Source: an uncultured Pyrinomonadaceae bacterium (GTDB lineage Bacteria; Acidobacteriota; Blastocatellia; Pyrinomonadales; Pyrinomonadaceae). From it: 43,579 nucleotides of DNA. The stretch is taken from assembly GCA_902805935.1 (NCBI GenBank), contig CADCUR010000013.1, positions 1 to 43,579 of the forward strand, read 5' to 3'. Position numbers and translations under genes: made by a program. The notes beneath the pieces were generated by a model. That model saw nothing but the letters and a program-made list of their open reading frames with translations, was not told where the DNA came from and ran no database searches. Positions 26,320-35,638 of this stretch are shown in pieces; position 1 is the stretch's first letter, and every line of letters begins with the position of its first letter.

Positions 26320-28863
26320 ATGAATCGTGTAACGATTAAAATTGCAATCAAACAAATCTTTCGTTTAATTTCACCGACCGCTTTTTCAATTTTTCTAATA
26401 ACTTCAATCGGTTTGGCACAGAGTTCGACAGCCGTCCTGCAAGGCGTTGTGACTGACGAGAACAAGGCGATTGTTCCCGAAGCCCGAATCATTCTGCGCG
26501 GCGAGATAAGCGCAGACCGCCAAACGATTTCGGACGCGAACGGCGTTTTTTCATTCGGCGCGCTACCGTTCGGAAAATATCGCTTAACGGTTGAGAAAGA
26601 GGGTTTCGCCCTTTTCGAGCGCGAAATCAGCTTGGATGCGGTTAATCAAAATACGGATTTGACTTTAGCGGCGGGCGCGGTCACTGAGTCGGTAACGATT
26701 GTTTTGGACGGCGCGGAGGCGGCAGTCGAATCAACTTTGAAACTTCCGGTTTCGATTCACGAAACGCCGCGCAGCGTGACGGTCATCGGCGATGAACGCC
26801 TGCGCGAACAAAACTTCCGGCAGGTTTCCGACGTGCTGCCCTATGTGCCGGGAATCACACCGAATAGTTACCGCAACGGCGGTTATCATTTTTACGCGCG
26901 CGGCTATCGTCAGTCGCCGGACGACACGCGGCTCGACGGTTTTGCGGGCATTAACGTCGGCAGTAACGGATTCGGCGCGAGTCTTTTCGGCATCGAAGAA
27001 GCGGTCGTGCTGCGTGGTCCGGCGGCTTTGATTTACGGTTCGACCGGCTCGCCCGGCGGATTCGTTAATCTCGTTTCCAAACGTCCGCGGGAAAATCGCT
27101 TCACGCGCGTTGATTTGCGCGGCGGCGGTTACGACGGCAATGGCGTTTCCCTCGGGGAGCGTCCGTCATACGGTTTTGATATTGACACAACCGGAACGTT
27201 CACGAAAAGCAATCGAGTTTTATACCGCGGATTGTTGACGCTCGAAAATTCAAATTATTTCACGGCGGACACGCTTGACCGCAATCGTTACACCAACGCT
27301 TCGGTCTCATTTAAGTTGGACAAAGACGGACGCTACGTTCTCACGCCGAGTTTTCAATACACACATTTCAATCGTCCATACGGCGGCGGAGTCGTCATCT
27401 CGCCGACAACTTCGCTCAGCACGAACGACCGCAATAGTTCGCCGATTAACGAAAGCGATTTATCGCCGCTCGATGTCAATCTTTCGGCGGGCAGACGAAT
27501 CGAAAAAACCGGGTGGATCGGCGTTGATTTTCGCGGAGTAGTAACCGATAAAATTCGCGTCAACGCGGCGTATCGTTTCGTTTCTTTTGACACAGACATC
27601 AATCAATTCGTTCCGCAGGTTTCTTCAGCGGCGCAAATCAATCAACTTCAGAGGCAAAACCTCGTTTCGCGCGTTCAGGCGAAAAGTTTAACCGAGCGGC
27701 ACTATAACAATTTCAACGCCGACGCGAGTTATGAATGGCTGAACGACGGCTGGTGGAAAAACACGACGCAAATCGGTTTCTACCAGCGCATTTTGGATTC
27801 GCGCGTGACGACGGCGCGAGGCGCAATTCCCGGAGCGCAGTCGCCGATTAACGTTTACACCGGACAAACATCGTCGCCGCTGCGCGACGTTTATCCGGCA
27901 ATCGCGTTCGGCGTGTGGAGTCGGGACATTGTATTGAACGGCTTCATTCAAAACCGCACGTCGTTCGATAACGGACGCTGGAACGTGACGCTCGGATTTA
28001 ATTACGGGCAGAACAAACCCGCCCCGACCGCGCTCGTAACCGCGCCGCCGACGCGCAGCAGCGGAATCGTTCCGAACGCGGCAGTTGTTTTTAACGCGAC
28101 GCAGGAATTGGCGATTTACGCGAGTTATTCGACCAGCTACAATCCGAACGATCCGCTGCTCGAAGACGCGAACGGCAATCGAGGCACTTTTGCGCCCGTG
28201 ACTGGCAGAAATTTTGAAGTCGGCGCGAAATACGATTTGCTGAATCGCCGCGTTGGATTAACCGTCGCGCTTTTTCAAAATCAGATTGACAACGCGCTCG
28301 TGCAAACGGACGCGAACGTTCTAAATTCCAACAACGTGCGTTATTACGTTCCAGCCGGAACGCGGCGCTCGCGCGGAGCGGAAATGACGGGCGAGTTTCA
28401 AGTGCGCCAAGATTTGCGCGTTTCGGCGGGCGTGAGCTACTTGAACGCGATTTACAAAGGATTTCCTTCAAGTTTAACGGTCACGGGCTTGCCGCCGCAA
28501 AATTCGCCGATTCCGAATTCTCCGGCGGAAAAATCGCCGCGATGGACTTATAACGTCTATACTCGCTACGACCGACGCGAAGGTTATCTAAAAGGCTTCG
28601 GCGCGGGTTTCGGAATGTTCTGGCAAGGAAAACGCCTGGGCAGCAACGGCGCGCGAACTTTCGCCGCGCCCGACCCGCTCGTTTTGCCGTCATTTACGCG
28701 CGTTGATTCGGCTGTGTTCTACCGTGTGAACAAATTCGTCAATTTCGCGCTTAACGTCGAAAACGTGTTCGACGAATTAATTTACGTTAACGCCTCGGTC
28801 GGTTCAAACATCGAAATCGCCGCGCCGCGCACGCTGACGTTTCGCACGACGTTTAATTTTTAG
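26320..28863 (+). CDS. TonB-dependent siderophore-type outer-membrane receptor
   Basis: 847 residues from ATG 26320, which has AGGAG upstream (spacing about 13) and starts right before a signal peptide (about 1-34, ending near GLAQ). An earlier in-frame codon at 26182 would add a non-signal extension. A carboxypeptidase-regulatory-like domain (about 38-120) precedes the plug (about 130-250, with IHETPRSVTVIGDE and ARGYRQSPDDTRLDG). The beta-barrel ends with the terminal aromatic residue of TFRTTFNF. The plug sequence is of the ferric-siderophore type. Expression is probably iron-controlled from the promoter and operator upstream. The PepSY gene follows in the same operon. Confidence 0.92.
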   Translation: MNRVTIKIAIKQIFRLISPTAFSIFLITSIGLAQSSTAVLQGVVTDENKAIVPEARIILRGEISADRQTISDANGVFSFGALPFGKYRLTVEKEGFALFEREISLDAVNQNTDLTLAAGAVTESVTIVLDGAEAAVESTLKLPVSIHETPRSVTVIGDERLREQNFRQVSDVLPYVPGITPNSYRNGGYHFYARGYRQSPDDTRLDGFAGINVGSNGFGASLFGIEEAVVLRGPAALIYGSTGSPGGFVNLVSKRPRENRFTRVDLRGGGYDGNGVSLGERPSYGFDIDTTGTFTKSNRVLYRGLLTLENSNYFTADTLDRNRYTNASVSFKLDKDGRYVLTPSFQYTHFNRPYGGGVVISPTTSLSTNDRNSSPINESDLSPLDVNLSAGRRIEKTGWIGVDFRGVVTDKIRVNAAYRFVSFDTDINQFVPQVSSAAQINQLQRQNLVSRVQAKSLTERHYNNFNADASYEWLNDGWWKNTTQIGFYQRILDSRVTTARGAIPGAQSPINVYTGQTSSPLRDVYPAIAFGVWSRDIVLNGFIQNRTSFDNGRWNVTLGFNYGQNKPAPTALVTAPPTRSSGIVPNAAVVFNATQELAIYASYSTSYNPNDPLLEDANGNRGTFAPVTGRNFEVGAKYDLLNRRVGLTVALFQNQIDNALVQTDANVLNSNNVRYYVPAGTRRSRGAEMTGEFQVRQDLRVSAGVSYLNAIYKGFPSSLTVTGLPPQNSPIPNSPAEKSPRWTYNVYTRYDRREGYLKGFGAGFGMFWQGKRLGSNGARTFAAPDPLVLPSFTRVDSAVFYRVNKFVNFALNVENVFDELIYVNASVGSNIEIAAPRTLTFRTTFNF

Positions 28864-28871
28864 TCTTTTTG

Positions 28872-28911
28872 ACCGCCGGAAAATATGAATTTTCGGCGGT
28901 TATTTTGTTTT
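28872..28911 (+). terminator. Intercistronic hairpin with T-rich tail
   Basis: ACCGCCGGAAAAT (28872-28884) pairs with ATTTTCGGCGGT (28889-28900), leaving one bulged G and a 4-base loop, and a T-rich run follows (28900-28911). It lies between the receptor stop and the PepSY gene and may attenuate the second gene. The ATG at 28885 lies in its loop, arguing that the PepSY gene starts at 28912 instead. Confidence 0.6.
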
Positions 28912-30057
28912 ATGAGATTTTTTCGCAAAATCATTTTCTGGCTGCACCTGATTTCGGGCGTTCTCGCCGGAATTTTTATTTTCATAATGTGCGTCACCGG
29001 CGCGCTGCTCTCGTTCGAATCAAATATTCTGGAATACGCCGAGCGTGAAATGCGCGTCGTCGAAGTTCCGGCGGAAAACGCTATTCGCCTACCTGTTTCG
29101 GAAATCATCGCCGCAGTTCAGGCGGAAAAACCGAACGCGAAATTATCAAACATTACTTTGCGAAACGACGAATCGGCGTCGGCAAACGTCAGTCTCGGAC
29201 GCGAAGGACAGATTTTCGTCAATCCTTACACGGGCGCGATTACAGGCGAAAGCGCGAAAGGCTGGCGCGGATTTTTCCGCACCGTCCAGGACGCGCACCG
29301 CTGGCTCGCGCTCTCCGGCAGCGGGCGCGACGTTGGCAAATCAATTAATGCCGCCGCCAATTTTTTATTTTTATTTCTGGCGATTTCCGGCGTTTATATC
29401 TGGTTTCCGCGCCGCCGGACTTGGAAGCATTTCAGAGCCGCAATAGTTTTCCGCTCGAAAGTCAAAGGCAAAGCGCGCGATTTCAACTGGCACACGGTCA
29501 TCGGTTTCTGGTCATCGCTCGCGCTAATCGTTCTGACTTTAACGGGCGTGGTAATTTCTTATCAATGGGCGGGAAATTTAGTTTACACGCTGACCGGAAA
29601 CGAGCCGCCGCCGCAACAGCAAGCCGCGCTGCCCGCCGGAGACGAACAACCCTTCGTTTTGCCGGAAAACTTAAACGACATCTGGACGAAAGCCGCGAAT
29701 CACACGGCGCACAAATCAATTTCCTTGCGCCTTCCGATTATTAAAGATGCCGCCGTTTTCACGATTGAGGAGGGAATTTACTGGAACCGCTTCGCCCGCT
29801 CGTCACTGACGATTGATACGAAAACGGCAGAGATTTCAAAATGGGAAGCCTACGGCGCGCAAAATTCCGCCCGGCAACTTCGCTCCTGGATTCGCTTCAC
29901 GCACACGGGCGAAACTGGCGGCAACATTGGGAAATTTGTCGGGTTTCTCGCCTGCGTCGGCGGCGCGTTTTTGGTTTGGACAGGAATTTCTTTAGCCCTG
30001 CGAAGATTCGGCGGTTGGCGCGGGAAAAACAATCGGACTTCCGTTGATTTAGTTTAA
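28912..30057 (+). CDS. PepSY-associated membrane protein (iron-regulated type)
   Basis: 381 residues from ATG 28912; an ATG nine codons earlier lies inside a hairpin. The layout is typical: a first membrane helix near the N-terminus (RKIIFWLHLISGVLAGIFIF region), a periplasmic PepSY-like domain (about 50-125), two further helices (about 148-168 and 198-220), a second periplasmic region, and a last helix near 345-365. Conserved histidines are present in WLHLISG, DAHRWLAL, NWHTVIGFW and FTHTGE. Members commonly sit beside siderophore receptors and are thought to act in ferric-siderophore reduction or transport. The same iron-controlled promoter probably drives it. Confidence 0.87.
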   Translation: MRFFRKIIFWLHLISGVLAGIFIFIMCVTGALLSFESNILEYAEREMRVVEVPAENAIRLPVSEIIAAVQAEKPNAKLSNITLRNDESASANVSLGREGQIFVNPYTGAITGESAKGWRGFFRTVQDAHRWLALSGSGRDVGKSINAAANFLFLFLAISGVYIWFPRRRTWKHFRAAIVFRSKVKGKARDFNWHTVIGFWSSLALIVLTLTGVVISYQWAGNLVYTLTGNEPPPQQQAALPAGDEQPFVLPENLNDIWTKAANHTAHKSISLRLPIIKDAAVFTIEEGIYWNRFARSSLTIDTKTAEISKWEAYGAQNSARQLRSWIRFTHTGETGGNIGKFVGFLACVGGAFLVWTGISLALRRFGGWRGKNNRTSVDLV

Positions 30058-30075
30058 GTTTGATTGTAATTCAAT

Positions 30076-30119
30076 AAAATTGGCGGCTCGTTTGTGCGAG
30101 CAAACGAGCCGCCAATTTT
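30076..30119. terminator. Strong bidirectional terminator
   Basis: A perfect 19-bp stem (30076-30094 with 30101-30119) with a 6-base loop TGCGAG. The stem ends in A/T-rich runs on both sides, giving T-tracts for both strands. It separates the convergent PepSY (+) and FAD/Rieske (-) genes. Confidence 0.92.
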
Positions 30120-30175
30120 TGTGCGAGGAAAAATAAAGGACGCGAAATTTTATCTCGCGCGCCCCTCGTCGTGAA

Positions 30176-31699
30176 TTACTCCTCCTTCAATTCGGCAAGC
30201 GGCGCAATCGCCGGTGAATTTATCACGCAGCCGTCGGTGGAAAAACGCGAGCCATGACACGGACAATCCCAAGTTTTCTCTAAAGAATTAAACCGCACGA
30301 TGCAGCCCAAATGCGTGCAGACCGCCGAGCGTTGATGAAGTTTTCCGTCTTCGTCCCGATACGCGGCGATTTTCGTCGTGCCGTGGCTGATGATTGCGCC
30401 CATCCCGTTTTTGATTTCGTCTGCCGAAGAAACATCGCCGCCTTTTAACCAATCAACATATGGCACGGTCGAGCTTAAAATTTCCGGCACAGCTTCGGTA
30501 ATGGACTGCGTTAAAATGCGTGTCGGTTCATAAACTTTCGCCCAATCGTTTTCGCGTTCCAAAATTAAATCCGACACAAGCATTCCGCCGATTGTGCCGT
30601 GTGTCATTCCCATTCCCGAATCGCCCGTAATCAAAAAGACATTCGGCTCGCTCGAAGAGTATTGACCGATAAAAGCCAAGCCGTCGTGCGTTTCGAGATA
30701 TTGCCCCGACCATTTGTATAAAATTTCCGTCGCCATCGGAAAATGCTTTTGTGTCCACTGCACGAGCCGACCGAAACGCGCGTCGAAATCTTCGGCTTGC
30801 CCTGTTTTGTGGTCTTCGCCGCCGACAATCAAAACATCGTAATCGGTTTCCGGCTGCGTGCGAACGTAAATATACGGGTCGGCATTGTCCCAAATCAAGC
30901 ATTTTTCGACGGAATCTTTCGGTATTTTCGCGCCGATAACATACGTTCGATACGCGGGCAGCTCGGCGAACATTCGGCTTTGCAGCGGATAGTTGGTGGC
31001 GAGAACGATTTGCTGTGTCTTGATTGTCAAACCGTTTTCGATTTTCACTTCGGGCGCGTCTTCGCCCGTCCATTCGGTTACGTGAGTGCCGGAAAATAAT
31101 TGTCCGCCGTTTGCTTCAACCGCTTTTGCCAAACCCGTCAGGTATTTCAAAACGTGAAACTGCGCCTGTCGCGGAAAGCGCAAACATTCGCCCGTATCGA
31201 AATCTCGAATCGGCGCGCGACTCGCTTTTTCAATCTGCATAAGACCCAAACGCTGCGCCGTTTCCAATTCTTTCTGCAAATCGTCTTCGCCGCCGTCTTC
31301 GGCTTCGATTAAAAATCCGTCAACGCGCAGGAAATCGCAATCTATATTTTCCGCCGCCGCGATTTTTTCAATTTGGCTGATGGCTTCGCCGTGACTTTCC
31401 ACCGCGAGGCGCGCGTGGTCGTCGCCGTGCCATTCTGCAATGCGGTAAATGCGGTCGTCAATCGCATTCGACAAATGCGCCGTCGTCCTTGAAGTTTCGC
31501 CGCCGCCAATCGCGCCGTCGTCAATGACAACGACTTTCTTTCCCGCTTTGGTTAAAAGATAAGCCGTCGTCAAACCTGAAATGCCGCCGCCGATAATGCA
31601 AACTTCGGTTTCGATTGATTGATTTAAAGAATCTTTTTCTACTAAATTTTCGCTCGCTTCCCAATAAGAAACGGTTTTTCCCTCGTCGCTTTTCGTCAT
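30176..31699 (-). CDS. FAD-dependent oxidoreductase with C-terminal Rieske domain
   Basis: 507 residues. A DAO-type FAD domain begins with VCIIGGGISGLTTAYLL (33-49) and spans about 400 residues. A C-terminal Rieske [2Fe-2S] domain (about 415-505) has its cluster ligands in CTHLGC and CPCHGSRF. The fusion is known (YhfW-like proteins) and should pass electrons between the flavin and the cluster; the substrate is not established. The ATG at 31699 has AGGGAG about 12 bases upstream on the minus strand. No signal sequence, so probably cytoplasmic. Divergent from the hydrolase at 32001. Confidence 0.92.
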   Translation of the reverse strand: MTKSDEGKTVSYWEASENLVEKDSLNQSIETEVCIIGGGISGLTTAYLLTKAGKKVVVIDDGAIGGGETSRTTAHLSNAIDDRIYRIAEWHGDDHARLAVESHGEAISQIEKIAAAENIDCDFLRVDGFLIEAEDGGEDDLQKELETAQRLGLMQIEKASRAPIRDFDTGECLRFPRQAQFHVLKYLTGLAKAVEANGGQLFSGTHVTEWTGEDAPEVKIENGLTIKTQQIVLATNYPLQSRMFAELPAYRTYVIGAKIPKDSVEKCLIWDNADPYIYVRTQPETDYDVLIVGGEDHKTGQAEDFDARFGRLVQWTQKHFPMATEILYKWSGQYLETHDGLAFIGQYSSSEPNVFLITGDSGMGMTHGTIGGMLVSDLILERENDWAKVYEPTRILTQSITEAVPEILSSTVPYVDWLKGGDVSSADEIKNGMGAIISHGTTKIAAYRDEDGKLHQRSAVCTHLGCIVRFNSLEKTWDCPCHGSRFSTDGCVINSPAIAPLAELKEE

Positions 31700-32000
31700 A
31701 ATGTGCTCCCTGGATTAAAATAGATTCGTGCGCTTTCGATTATAAATCTTTTCGTCTTGTTTCAGCCAACCGGCAATTTTGCCGCGAAGACGCGGTTAAT
31801 CTTTTTTCGTAAGATGCGCGAGAATCTAACATTCCGCTGTTTTTACCCGCACTTGCGCTAACCGAAAATTTTATAAAATCCATTTTTCAAATCCGCTCGA
31901 ATACTATCAATTGAGTCTGCCAAAAAATTAAACCGGATTCAATTTCACGGAGAATAGAGAGAAGGATAGTTAACTAAATTCAACCAGGGAGAACAAAAAT
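31700..32000. other. Divergent intergenic region
   Basis: This 301-base gap between the FAD/Rieske gene (-) and the alpha/beta hydrolase (+) holds AGGGAG ribosome sites at both ends. I see AT-rich patches that could be promoters but no convincing -35/-10 pair, and no repeat or RNA gene. Confidence 0.5.
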
Positions 32001-32867
32001 ATGCCATACGTCAAAGTCGGAGAGGAAAATTCCGGCGACATCGAAATTTATTATGAAGATTTGGGCGCGGGGCAGCCCGTTGTGCTGATTCACGGATTTC
32101 CGCTCAACGGTCATTCGTGGGAAAAGCAAACCGCGATGCTGCTCGACAAAGGTTTTCGCGTCATCGCTTACGACCGGCGCGGTTTCGGCGATTCGAGCCA
32201 GCCGTCGCGCGGTTATGATTACGACACGTTCGCCGAAGATTTGAACAAGCTGATGACGACGCTCGATTTGACGGACGCGGTGTTAATCGGTTTTTCGATG
32301 GGAACCGGCGAAGTCACGCGCTATCTTTCGACTTTCGGGTCAGAGCGCGTCAGTCGTGCGATTTTAATCGGAGCGATTCCGCCGTTTCTATTAAAAACCG
32401 ACGACAACCCCGAAGGCGTTGACCAATCGGTTTTCGATGACATCAAAAAAGCCATCGCCTCAGACCGCCCGTCTTATTTCACGACGTTTTTTGAGAATTT
32501 CTACAACACGGACAAACTCGGCGGCGGAATTTTAAGCAAAGCCAGAATCACCGACGAAGCCGTGCAGATGAACTGGAACATCGCCGTCAAAGCTTCGGCA
32601 ATCGGCACGCTCAAATGTGTTGACACCTGGCTGACCGATTTCCGCGACGATTTGCCGAAAATAGACGTGCCGACTTTGATTATACACGGCGATGACGACC
32701 GCATTCTGCCGTTCGATTCGACCGCGAAAAGACTGCCGGATTCGATCAAAAACAGCCGCCTCGTCGTCATCGAAGGCGGACCGCACGCGATTATCTGGAC
32801 GCACGCCGACGAAGTTAATCCTGAAATTTTGAAATTTCTCGGACAGGCAAATGAAAAAATGGCTTAG
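32001..32867 (+). CDS. Alpha/beta hydrolase (cofactor-free haloperoxidase/esterase type)
   Basis: 288 residues forming one alpha/beta-hydrolase fold. The oxyanion HGFPLNGHSW (31-40), the nucleophile Ser99 in GFSMG, the acid in HGDDDRILP (229-237) and His262 in GGPHAI give a complete triad. The pattern is close to non-haem chloroperoxidases and arylesterases. The natural substrate is unknown; peroxide-linked halogenation in such enzymes is often a side reaction of an esterase. AGGGAG lies about 10 bases before the ATG. A terminator follows, so it is probably monocistronic. Confidence 0.92.
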   Translation: MPYVKVGEENSGDIEIYYEDLGAGQPVVLIHGFPLNGHSWEKQTAMLLDKGFRVIAYDRRGFGDSSQPSRGYDYDTFAEDLNKLMTTLDLTDAVLIGFSMGTGEVTRYLSTFGSERVSRAILIGAIPPFLLKTDDNPEGVDQSVFDDIKKAIASDRPSYFTTFFENFYNTDKLGGGILSKARITDEAVQMNWNIAVKASAIGTLKCVDTWLTDFRDDLPKIDVPTLIIHGDDDRILPFDSTAKRLPDSIKNSRLVVIEGGPHAIIWTHADEVNPEILKFLGQANEKMA

Positions 32868-32888
32868 TTGAATATTTGTGAATCAAAA

Positions 32889-32932
32889 AAGGCAGGCGAG
32901 AGAAATTATTCCCTTGCCTGCCTTGTCTTTTT
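32889..32932 (+). terminator. Intrinsic terminator after the hydrolase gene
   Basis: AAGGCAGGC (32889-32897) pairs with GCCTGCCTT (32916-32924), followed by a T-rich run (32925-32932). It lies 21 bases after the hydrolase stop. Confidence 0.85.
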
Positions 32933-32962
32933 AATGCCGTCAACCGACGATAATTGTTATCT

Positions 32963-34543
32963 ATGAACGAAACTTACGATGTCGCCGTCATCGGCGGCGG
33001 ACACAACGGCTTAACCTGCGCCTGTTATCTTGCCAAATCGGGCTTAAAAGTCATCGTTTTGGAGCGTCGCCACATCGTCGGCGGCGCGGTCTGCACGCAG
33101 GATGATTTAATTCCCGGTTACAAAATTGATGTCGGCTCGTCGGCGCATATTATGATTCATCTCACGCCAGTCGTGCGCGATTTGGAACTGGAGAAATTCG
33201 GGCTGGAATATATTGACTGCGACCCGTTCGCGTTCGCGCCGCTGCCCGACGGCAAACACGCGATTTATTTTTGGAAGGATGTTGATAAAACCTGCGAATC
33301 AATCGCCCAAGTTTCGCCTGAAGACGCCGACCGCTACAAAAAATTCGTGACCGAATGGGAAAAATTAAACGAAGGAGTTTTTCAAGCGTTCCTAAAACCG
33401 CCGACGATGCTCAATCTCGGACGGCATATGATTTTCGGCACGAAATCGAAAAATCCGGCGGATATGGTTCGCAAACTGATGACGAGTTACGGCGCGCTCG
33501 TCAAACAAACCTTTAAACACGAAGGCTTGCGCGCGGCGATGGCGTGGCTCGCGGCGCAATCGGGTCCGCCGCCGACTGCCGCCGCGACTGGTGATTTTCT
33601 CGGCTGGCATTCGATGATTCACCGAAGCGGCGTCAAACGTCCGAAAGGCGGAAGCGGCGCGCTGACGCAGGCGATGGCGCGTTGTCTCGAACATCACGGC
33701 GGCGAAATTTTATTGAACGCCGAAGTCGAAAAAATCGAAGTCGAAAACAACGAAGCTCGCGGAATCGTTTTGCAAAACGGCGCGCGCATCGAAGCGGCGC
33801 GCATCGTCTCCAACGCTCACGTTCACACGACTTTTCTAAAACTTATCGGCGCGGAAAATTTGCCGGAAGGTTTAGCCGAACGAATTGAAAACGTCCGTAT
33901 CGGCAACGGCTTCGGGATGATTGTGCGCTGCGCCGTTTCCGAATTGCCCGATTATTCGAGTGCGCCGAACGGCGGCAAATCCGCCGATTGCCATCACGGT
34001 TTGCAGTTGATGTGTCCGACTTTGGATTATTTGGATAAATCTTACGCCGATTACCTAAACGGCATTCCGTCGAAAAATCCCGGCGCGCTGGCGATGACTT
34101 TTTCGTCGGTTGACCCGACGCTCGCGCCCGCCGGACGACACACGCTTTTTATTTGGGGACAATACTATCCTTACGAATTATCAAACGGCGAACAATGGGA
34201 AAACATCCAGGAACGCGAAGCCGACCGTCTTGTTGACGTGGTAAATTCCTACGCGCCGAACGTGAAAAATTCCATCATTGATAGATTCGTGCAGTCGCCG
34301 CTCGATTTGGAACAACGACTCGGTTTATTGCGCGGCAACGTGATGCACGTCGAGATGGACTTCGACCAGATGTTTTTGTTTCGCCCGCTGCCGGAAATGA
34401 GCCAGTATAAAACGCCGATTAAAAATTTGTATTTAACAGGCGCGTCAACGCACCCCGGCGGCGGTGTGTTCGCCGCGTCGGGTCACAACACGGCGCAGGT
34501 TGTTTTGAAAGATGTCAAAGGCGGTTGGTTTGCAAGGTCTTAA
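32963..34543 (+). CDS. Phytoene-desaturase-superfamily FAD oxidoreductase (CrtO/PYROXD2-like)
   Basis: 526 residues from ATG 32963; the TTG three codons earlier is less likely. FAD binds at VAVIGGGHNGLTCACYLAKSG, near the N-terminus. The C-terminal signature LTGASTHPGGGVFAASGHNTAQ is characteristic of the superfamily. Overall pattern and length resemble CrtO-type ketolases and PYROXD2-like proteins more than CrtI. The substrate is not readable. It is only distantly related to the protein encoded at 20760. A decayed fragment matching the 3' end of this gene lies at 42829. Confidence 0.87.
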   Translation: MNETYDVAVIGGGHNGLTCACYLAKSGLKVIVLERRHIVGGAVCTQDDLIPGYKIDVGSSAHIMIHLTPVVRDLELEKFGLEYIDCDPFAFAPLPDGKHAIYFWKDVDKTCESIAQVSPEDADRYKKFVTEWEKLNEGVFQAFLKPPTMLNLGRHMIFGTKSKNPADMVRKLMTSYGALVKQTFKHEGLRAAMAWLAAQSGPPPTAAATGDFLGWHSMIHRSGVKRPKGGSGALTQAMARCLEHHGGEILLNAEVEKIEVENNEARGIVLQNGARIEAARIVSNAHVHTTFLKLIGAENLPEGLAERIENVRIGNGFGMIVRCAVSELPDYSSAPNGGKSADCHHGLQLMCPTLDYLDKSYADYLNGIPSKNPGALAMTFSSVDPTLAPAGRHTLFIWGQYYPYELSNGEQWENIQEREADRLVDVVNSYAPNVKNSIIDRFVQSPLDLEQRLGLLRGNVMHVEMDFDQMFLFRPLPEMSQYKTPIKNLYLTGASTHPGGGVFAASGHNTAQVVLKDVKGGWFARS

Positions 34544-34548
34544 AAGAA

Positions 34549-34827
34549 TCAACCTTTAATTTTTGGCTTCGGTTTAATAAAATTAATTATATTTTGATGA
34601 TGGTGATTTATTTTGTATGCATATGGATAACCAAATGGAAATAATGGTTTCACAGTTTGCAATAGTGCAGTTATTCCGCAAAATGCGAAACCAATTTCCT
34701 GCATAATTCTAACTACATCTGCTTGAACACAAACTTTAATTTTATTTACAGTAAAATCACTAATGATAACTGAACAATATTTTCCTTCACGAAATTTCAA
34801 AAATGCTTTAAGTAATATATTTTTCAA
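34549..34827 (-). CDS. Possible small AT-rich hypothetical protein
   Basis: A 92-codon frame opening with TTG in an AT-rich patch unlike the flanking genes. The product would be basic, with a hydrophobic middle (GFAFCGITALLQTV) and a Lys/Pro/Asn-rich end. AAGGA lies about 14 bases upstream. No domain is recognised and the frame could be chance in AT-rich DNA, but the abrupt base-composition change suggests inserted or decayed sequence. Confidence 0.3.
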   Translation of the reverse strand: MKNILLKAFLKFREGKYCSVIISDFTVNKIKVCVQADVVRIMQEIGFAFCGITALLQTVKPLFPFGYPYAYKINHHHQNIINFIKPKPKIKG

Positions 34828-34852
34828 AGCTAAAAGAAAATCCTTGTAACCA

Positions 34853-35452
34853 TCAAGGTTGTTTTTCCTTTAGAGTCCGCGTCGTGTGTTCGGTAACCGA
34901 GGAAAATACGCTGTTGTTCGGTTCGGGCAGTGCGAGTTCGTTGGTTGAGTTTTCGGCGGCGTCGAGTTCGCGCTGGCTGCGGGCATCAGACGATTTATTG
35001 GTGAGAACTTTTTTCGGAACGGTGAACAGCAGCCCGTTGATGACGAGGCTCAGACCGATGAGTAAAGTGACTAAGCCTAAGCCGGCGAGAATTAAAAGAC
35101 CTTCGTCAACAATCGAAGCAACCACTACGAAAGCGATTGCCGCTCCCAAACCAATCGAAGCCACCGTCATTCCGCTTCGCACGCGGCGCAGACGTTTTTC
35201 TTCAGGCGATTCGAGAAATTTTTCGATTTCCGGCAAAACCTCTTCGGCGACCGCCGCCAATTCGCCCGGAGATTTTGCTTCCCGAATCTTAAAGGCAATC
35301 GCGCGCCCGATTTCATCGCGCGCCGAAGCAGCCGAGGCGGTTATGCTGTCGGGTCGTTCTAACATTCTCCGCACCGCGTTCAAATTCGAGCCGCACGCCC
35401 GGCAGAATTGATTCGATTGTTTTTCTTCCAAACCGCAACTCGGACAAAACAT
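34853..35452 (-). CDS. Zinc-ribbon membrane protein
   Basis: 199 residues. An N-terminal zinc ribbon (CPSCG and CRACG, residues 3-21) is followed by a helical charged region (about 40-92) and two adjacent membrane helices (about 95-115 and 118-142). A polar tail follows. The function is unknown. The N-terminal ribbon is of the same general kind as in the proteins at 19724 and 22451, but the rest differs: it has no long linker and no TonB or NTF2-like domain. It lies divergent from the CvpA-CAP gene across about 190 bases. Confidence 0.78.
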   Translation of the reverse strand: MFCPSCGLEEKQSNQFCRACGSNLNAVRRMLERPDSITASAASARDEIGRAIAFKIREAKSPGELAAVAEEVLPEIEKFLESPEEKRLRRVRSGMTVASIGLGAAIAFVVVASIVDEGLLILAGLGLVTLLIGLSLVINGLLFTVPKKVLTNKSSDARSQRELDAAENSTNELALPEPNNSVFSSVTEHTTRTLKEKQP

Positions 35453-35638
35453 AATTTCGGTGAATCTCCTCAGAACGTTTATAACAATGAAAAAATTATA
35501 CGCCGAAGTTTTCGCTTTTGTTCAATGCCGCAGCCGAAATTATACGCCGAAAATGTCGCGCGGCTCGATTAGAGATTTAGCCGAAAACAAAATGCGAACG
35601 GCAAGCATCAAAACACCCGAACAGGAAAAAAGAAAGTT

